NCBI GenBank assembly: GCA_964628685.1
Contig: CAZVNM010000001.1
Location: 609,448-673,447, forward strand
Source: CALMEC01 sp964628685
GTDB lineage: Bacteria > Actinomycetota > Thermoleophilia > Miltoncostaeales > Miltoncostaeaceae
DNA length: 64,000 nucleotides
Reading direction: 5' to 3'
In this document: positions 60,965 to 64,000 of the stretch, in pieces
How the letters are laid out: every line of letters starts with the position of its first letter
Position numbering within the stretch: the first letter of the stretch is position 1
The notes under the pieces: generated by a model
Told to the model about the DNA's origin: nothing
What the model saw: only the letters and a program-made list of their open reading frames with translations
Databases searched by the model: none
Translations under genes and position numbers: made by a program

Positions 60965-62199
60965 TCGCGCTCGGCCAGCTCCCGGAACTCGTCCGGCACC
61001 CGTCCGTGTTCGGACAGCGCGACCGCCGCGTATCCGACCGCGCTCCTGCCGAACCGCGCCCGCACGGCGTCGACGGCCGCATCGGCCGCCATGCGCGCGG
61101 CACCCGTGGGTGATCCCATGCGGTGCGGATCGTCACCGCCGACCGGCAGCTCGAGCTGGACGGCCGGGTGGTCGATCAGCCCCGACACGCTGATGGCGAG
61201 CAGCGTGACCTCTCGCTCCCGCGGATTGTCCGCGAGCGCCTGCGCCACGAGGGTGTCGGCCACCTCGCGCAGTGTGAGGGTGCTCGAGATGGGTTCGTCG
61301 ACGGTGAGGGACCTGGTGACGCTGCGCATGCCGCGGAACCGCACGCGGACCGTGACCGTACGTCCCGCGCGCTCTTTCTCGCGCAGCCGCGCGCCCACGC
61401 GATCAGCCAGGTGACCCAGCACCTGCGCCCGAAGGTCGTGGGTGGGGACGGCCCGTCCGAGCGCCGACTGGGCACCGACCGACTGTGATCCGACGCGGGT
61501 GTCGACGCGACGTGGGTCCTCGTTGCGCGCCAGCGCACGCAGCTTTTCGCCCTGTCCCGCGCCCAGGATGCGGTTGACCGTCTCGGGTGCGGCATCGGCC
61601 AACTGCCCGATGGTGGTGATGCCGCGCGCCGCCAGCCGCGCCTCGGTGGCTGGGCCGATGCCCCACACCAACCGCGCCGGCAACGGATCGAGGAACGCCC
61701 GCTCGCGACCGGGCGAGACCATCACCAGCCCGTCGGGCTTGGCGACCTGCGAGGCGATCTTGGCGAGGTGTTTGGTGGTCGCACCGCCCACCGAGATCGC
61801 AAGGCCCACCTCCTCGCGCACGCGACGGCGGATCTCGCGGGCGATCGTCTCGGGAGGTCCGAACAGTCGCTCCGAACCGCCCACCTCCAGGAACGCCTCG
61901 TCGATCGAGATCCGCTGAACCGCCGGGGTGTAGTGGCCCAGGATGTCCATCACCACGCGGCTGAGGCGCGTGTACTCACCGAAGTGGCCGCCCACGAACA
62001 GCAGGTCGGGACAGAGTTCGCGGGCGCGGGCACCGGCCATGCCGCTGGACACGCCGAATCGCTTGGCCTCGTAGGAGGCGGCCAGGACGACCCCGCCGCC
62101 CACGGCGATGGGGCGGCCCCGCAGCGACGGGTCGAGCAGCTGCTCGACCGACGCGTAGAACGCGTCCAGGTCCGCGTGCAGGATCGCGGGGGTGGCCAT
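60961..62199 (-). CDS. dinB: DNA polymerase IV (Y family)
   Basis: 412 residues. Y-family catalytic motifs HADLDAFYASVEQ and ISIDEAFLEV, with helix-hairpin-helix region GIGPATEARLAARGITTIGQLADAA and C-terminal little-finger domain. Error-prone translesion synthesis. No beta-clamp motif is obvious at the end (tail VPDEFRELAERD). A LexA box lies 16 bases upstream of the ATG, so expression is SOS-controlled. Confidence 0.95.
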   Translation of the reverse strand: MATPAILHADLDAFYASVEQLLDPSLRGRPIAVGGGVVLAASYEAKRFGVSSGMAGARARELCPDLLFVGGHFGEYTRLSRVVMDILGHYTPAVQRISIDEAFLEVGGSERLFGPPETIAREIRRRVREEVGLAISVGGATTKHLAKIASQVAKPDGLVMVSPGRERAFLDPLPARLVWGIGPATEARLAARGITTIGQLADAAPETVNRILGAGQGEKLRALARNEDPRRVDTRVGSQSVGAQSALGRAVPTHDLRAQVLGHLADRVGARLREKERAGRTVTVRVRFRGMRSVTRSLTVDEPISSTLTLREVADTLVAQALADNPREREVTLLAISVSGLIDHPAVQLELPVGGDDPHRMGSPTGAARMAADAAVDAVRARFGRSAVGYAAVALSEHGRVPDEFRELAERD

Positions 62200-62214
62200 G
62201 ACACCGAATCCTAG

Positions 62215-62228
62215 CGAACGCCTGTTCG
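62215..62228. promoter_or_regulatory. LexA (SOS) box of dinB
   Basis: CGAACGCCTGTTCG is a perfect CGAAC-N4-GTTCG palindrome, the Gram-positive/actinobacterial LexA consensus, 16-29 bases upstream of dinB. Confidence 0.85.
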
Positions 62229-62257
62229 GAATCCGGTGCCACGGCGCCCCACGACGT

Positions 62258-64000
62258 CTACACGGCCTTCGGCCCGCCCCCCTTGAGCGCGCCCAGCGCC
62301 ATCTGGTCGCCGATCTGGCGGATGAACATCATCTGCGCACGCAGACCGTCCGAGATCGGCTCGTTGGCCTGGGCACCGCTGTGGTGCTGGTCCAGGATCC
62401 CGTTCACGCTCGCGAGCGTTTGGTAGAACATCGTCACGGACATGAACTGATCGGGCGGGATCCTCATCGGCATCATCCCCTTGTGCTGATCCCATGCAGC
62501 CGTGGGGAAGCGCACGTCACCGATGACGCCGCGCTGGTCGATCTGGTCCATCAGCCCGAGGATCGTGGTGACCTCCGCCATGACGTCCTGCACCGGATCG
62601 CCGGTGGCGGCCGCGGGGGCGGGCGGCGGGACAGGGGGTCCGGCCTGGGTCGGGGGTGCTGCGGGGGGCGGAACCGCCATCGGTGGCTGCGCTCCCGAGG
62701 GCGGTCCGGCGGGCGGACCCGGCGGCGGACCCACCGGACGCGGCGGCGGCGGACCGGCGGGACCACCCGGCGGCGGACCGACGGGACCACGACCCTGCGG
62801 CGGACCGGCAGGACGCTGCGGCGGACCACCCGGCGCACCCGGCGGCGGACCCCCCGGACGCTGCGGCGGCGGACCGGCGGGACCACCCGGCGGCGGACCG
62901 ACGGGACCACGACCCTGCGGCGGGCCGGCGGGACGCTGCGGAGGACCACCCGGCGCACCCGGCGGCGGACCAACGGGACCACCCTGCGGCGGACCGGCGG
63001 GACGCTGCGACGGACCACCCGGACCACCGGGCGGCGGACCCATCGGACGCTGCTGGGGCGGACCGACCGGCCCTCCCGTGTGGGGCGGACCCATCGGACG
63101 CGGCGGCGGACCACCCGGACCACCCGGCGGCGGACCCATCGGACGCGGCGGCGGCGGTGTGGCCGGGCCGGGCTCCAGGGCGCTGCGATCAAGGGTCGGC
63201 GAGGTCGCCGGCTCCGCCGGCATCGCGGTCGGCGGCTGAGCCGGACCGTCCATGCTCAACGGATGCGCGGGCGAACGCGGCGCGTCGGGCGCCGATGGAG
63301 GCGCCGGGACGGCGCCCGTCGGCTCGGCGGCCGCGGGACCCGCATCCGCGACGGGCTCCTGGGGTGGCACGGCCGGAGCGTCGTCCGTGCCCGGGATCGC
63401 CGGCAGCGGCGGCAGTGACGCCTCGGTCTCGAAGCCGGGGGTCGCCGGCTCGGGGTGCTGGTCGGGTGCCGGCGGCAGCGGCGGCAGTTCCGGCAGACCA
63501 TCGTCGAACCCGGACGGACCAGACGGGGCGGCCGGCTCCTCAACCGCCGGCGCATCCCACGAACCCGCACCCGCATCCGGAACCGGCGGCAACGGCGGAA
63601 GCTCCGGCAAACCATCATCGAACCCAGACGGCGTCGACGGCGCGGCCGGTTCGCCGGACTGACCGACAGCCTCGTCCACAGGCGCCCACTCCGCCCCACC
63701 CTGCTGCGGAACCGGCGGCAACGGCGGAAGCTCCGGCAAACCATCATCGAACCCGGCGGGACCGGACGGCGGCGCGGCCGGCTCCTCAACCGCCGGCGCA
63801 TCCCACGAACCCGCACCCGCATCCGCATCCGGAACCGGCGGCAGCGGCGGAAGCTCCGGCAGACCATCGTCGAACCCGGCGGGACCGGACGGCGGCGCGG
63901 CCGGCTCCTCAACCGCCGGCGCATCCCACGAACCCGCACCCGCATCCGGAAGCGGCGGAAGCTCCGGCAGACCATCGTCGAACCCGGCGGGACCGGACGG
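62258..64000 (-). CDS. Pro/Gly-rich repeat protein with conserved C-terminal domain (5' end outside window)
   Basis: Open to the right edge, at least 580 residues. The upstream part is three or more repeats of about 38 residues (SGFDDGLPELPPLPPVPDAGAGSW + DAPAVEEPAAP). Then an intermediate acidic stretch, a 170-residue Pro/Gly/Arg repeat (GPPPGGPGGPP, QGRGPVGPPPGG) and a compact C-terminal domain of 110 residues (DVMAEVTTILGLMDQIDQRGVIGDVRFPTAAWDQHKG...FIRQIGDQMALGALKGGGPKAV). The real start lies beyond 64000. Not a known family; low-complexity linkers like these occur in cell-wall or signalling proteins. Confidence 0.7.
   Translation of the reverse strand, partial: PSGPAGFDDGLPELPPLPDAGAGSWDAPAVEEPAAPPSGPAGFDDGLPELPPLPPVPDADAGAGSWDAPAVEEPAAPPSGPAGFDDGLPELPPLPPVPQQGGAEWAPVDEAVGQSGEPAAPSTPSGFDDGLPELPPLPPVPDAGAGSWDAPAVEEPAAPSGPSGFDDGLPELPPLPPAPDQHPEPATPGFETEASLPPLPAIPGTDDAPAVPPQEPVADAGPAAAEPTGAVPAPPSAPDAPRSPAHPLSMDGPAQPPTAMPAEPATSPTLDRSALEPGPATPPPPRPMGPPPGGPGGPPPRPMGPPHTGGPVGPPQQRPMGPPPGGPGGPSQRPAGPPQGGPVGPPPGAPGGPPQRPAGPPQGRGPVGPPPGGPAGPPPQRPGGPPPGAPGGPPQRPAGPPQGRGPVGPPPGGPAGPPPPRPVGPPPGPPAGPPSGAQPPMAVPPPAAPPTQAGPPVPPPAPAAATGDPVQDVMAEVTTILGLMDQIDQRGVIGDVRFPTAAWDQHKGMMPMRIPPDQFMSVTMFYQTLASVNGILDQHHSGAQANEPISDGLRAQMMFIRQIGDQMALGALKGGGPKAV

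Noticed and set aside
62700..63160. Short regular repeats looking like a CRISPR array
   Set aside because: Units are degenerate codon-repeats (Pro/Gly/Arg) inside an open frame, with no constant repeat plus unique spacers.

Overview
The window reads as one chromosomal segment of a very high-GC (roughly 70%) Gram-positive bacterium, most likely an actinomycete. I infer this from the GC-rich third positions, the frequent GTG starts and 4-nt gene overlaps, a Gram-positive/actinobacterial LexA box (CGAAC-N4-GTTCG) in front of dinB, and the gene families present. A deep-branching actinobacterium such as Thermoleophilia is plausible, but the sequence alone does not prove it.

Layout. (1) 1-8700 is core-like: a SRPBCC protein, a large secreted SdrD/DUF5979-like surface protein that is frameshifted, an MMPL exporter divergent from a TetR regulator with a palindrome between them, a PAS-SpoIIE phosphatase and a 46-residue membrane peptide. 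(2) 9021-18159 is an integrated mobile element in the 3' part of a tRNA-Thr(CGT) gene, bounded by 45-bp direct repeats with paired 11-bp arm-type repeats just inside each end. It carries a tyrosine integrase with an in-frame TGA, a small serine recombinase, and a tight minus-strand operon in which every junction overlaps: HTH/excisionase, primase-polymerase, DUF3631-type ATPase, two small proteins, a TerS-like protein and a complete large terminase. It has no capsid, portal or tail gene, so it looks like a phage satellite. (3) 18180-29460 is a defence-type region: an HTH/coiled-coil protein, an AlbA/Schlafen-type ATP-binding protein, a type I restriction-modification operon (hsdM-hsdS-hsdR), an antitoxin-like ribbon-helix-helix protein with no toxin, and an undescribed S1-domain/coiled-coil protein. 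The hsdS gene holds a G9 tract exactly between its two specificity halves and three 12-bp repeats coding xAEL, two known ways by which type I specificity changes.

(4) 29460-42540 holds a FetAB-type exporter, a cluster of secreted proteins and lipoproteins (one with a leftover duplicated C-terminus), Dps, a 258-bp tandem repeat, a double-length phosphofructokinase arranged like the eukaryotic enzyme, and small membrane, SRPBCC and thioesterase genes. (5) 42700-50800 is a polyhydroxyalkanoate (PHA) region: DEAD-box helicase, PadR regulator, MaoC/PhaJ hydratase, a PhaB-like reductase whose catalytic Tyr is Phe, PhaC synthase, a phasin with a strong promoter, an HTH regulator and a phasin plus histone-like (PhaF-like) fusion with a C6 frameshift. 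(6) 50840-64000 is fatty-acyl/CoA metabolism and repair: a ketoacyl synthase III with a large N-terminal extension, an 1833-residue single-chain acyl-CoA carboxylase (BC-BCCP-CT, eukaryotic-like order), an aldehyde dehydrogenase, a CitE-like lyase, SOS-controlled DNA polymerase IV, and a repeat-rich Pro/Gly protein running off the right edge.

How the parts fit: the PHA genes make (R)-3-hydroxyacyl-CoA, polymerise it and manage the granules, while the carboxylase and ketoacyl synthase next door draw on the same acyl-CoA pool. The element, the R-M operon and the flanking orphan genes form one accessory block of about 20 kb inside otherwise ordinary chromosome.
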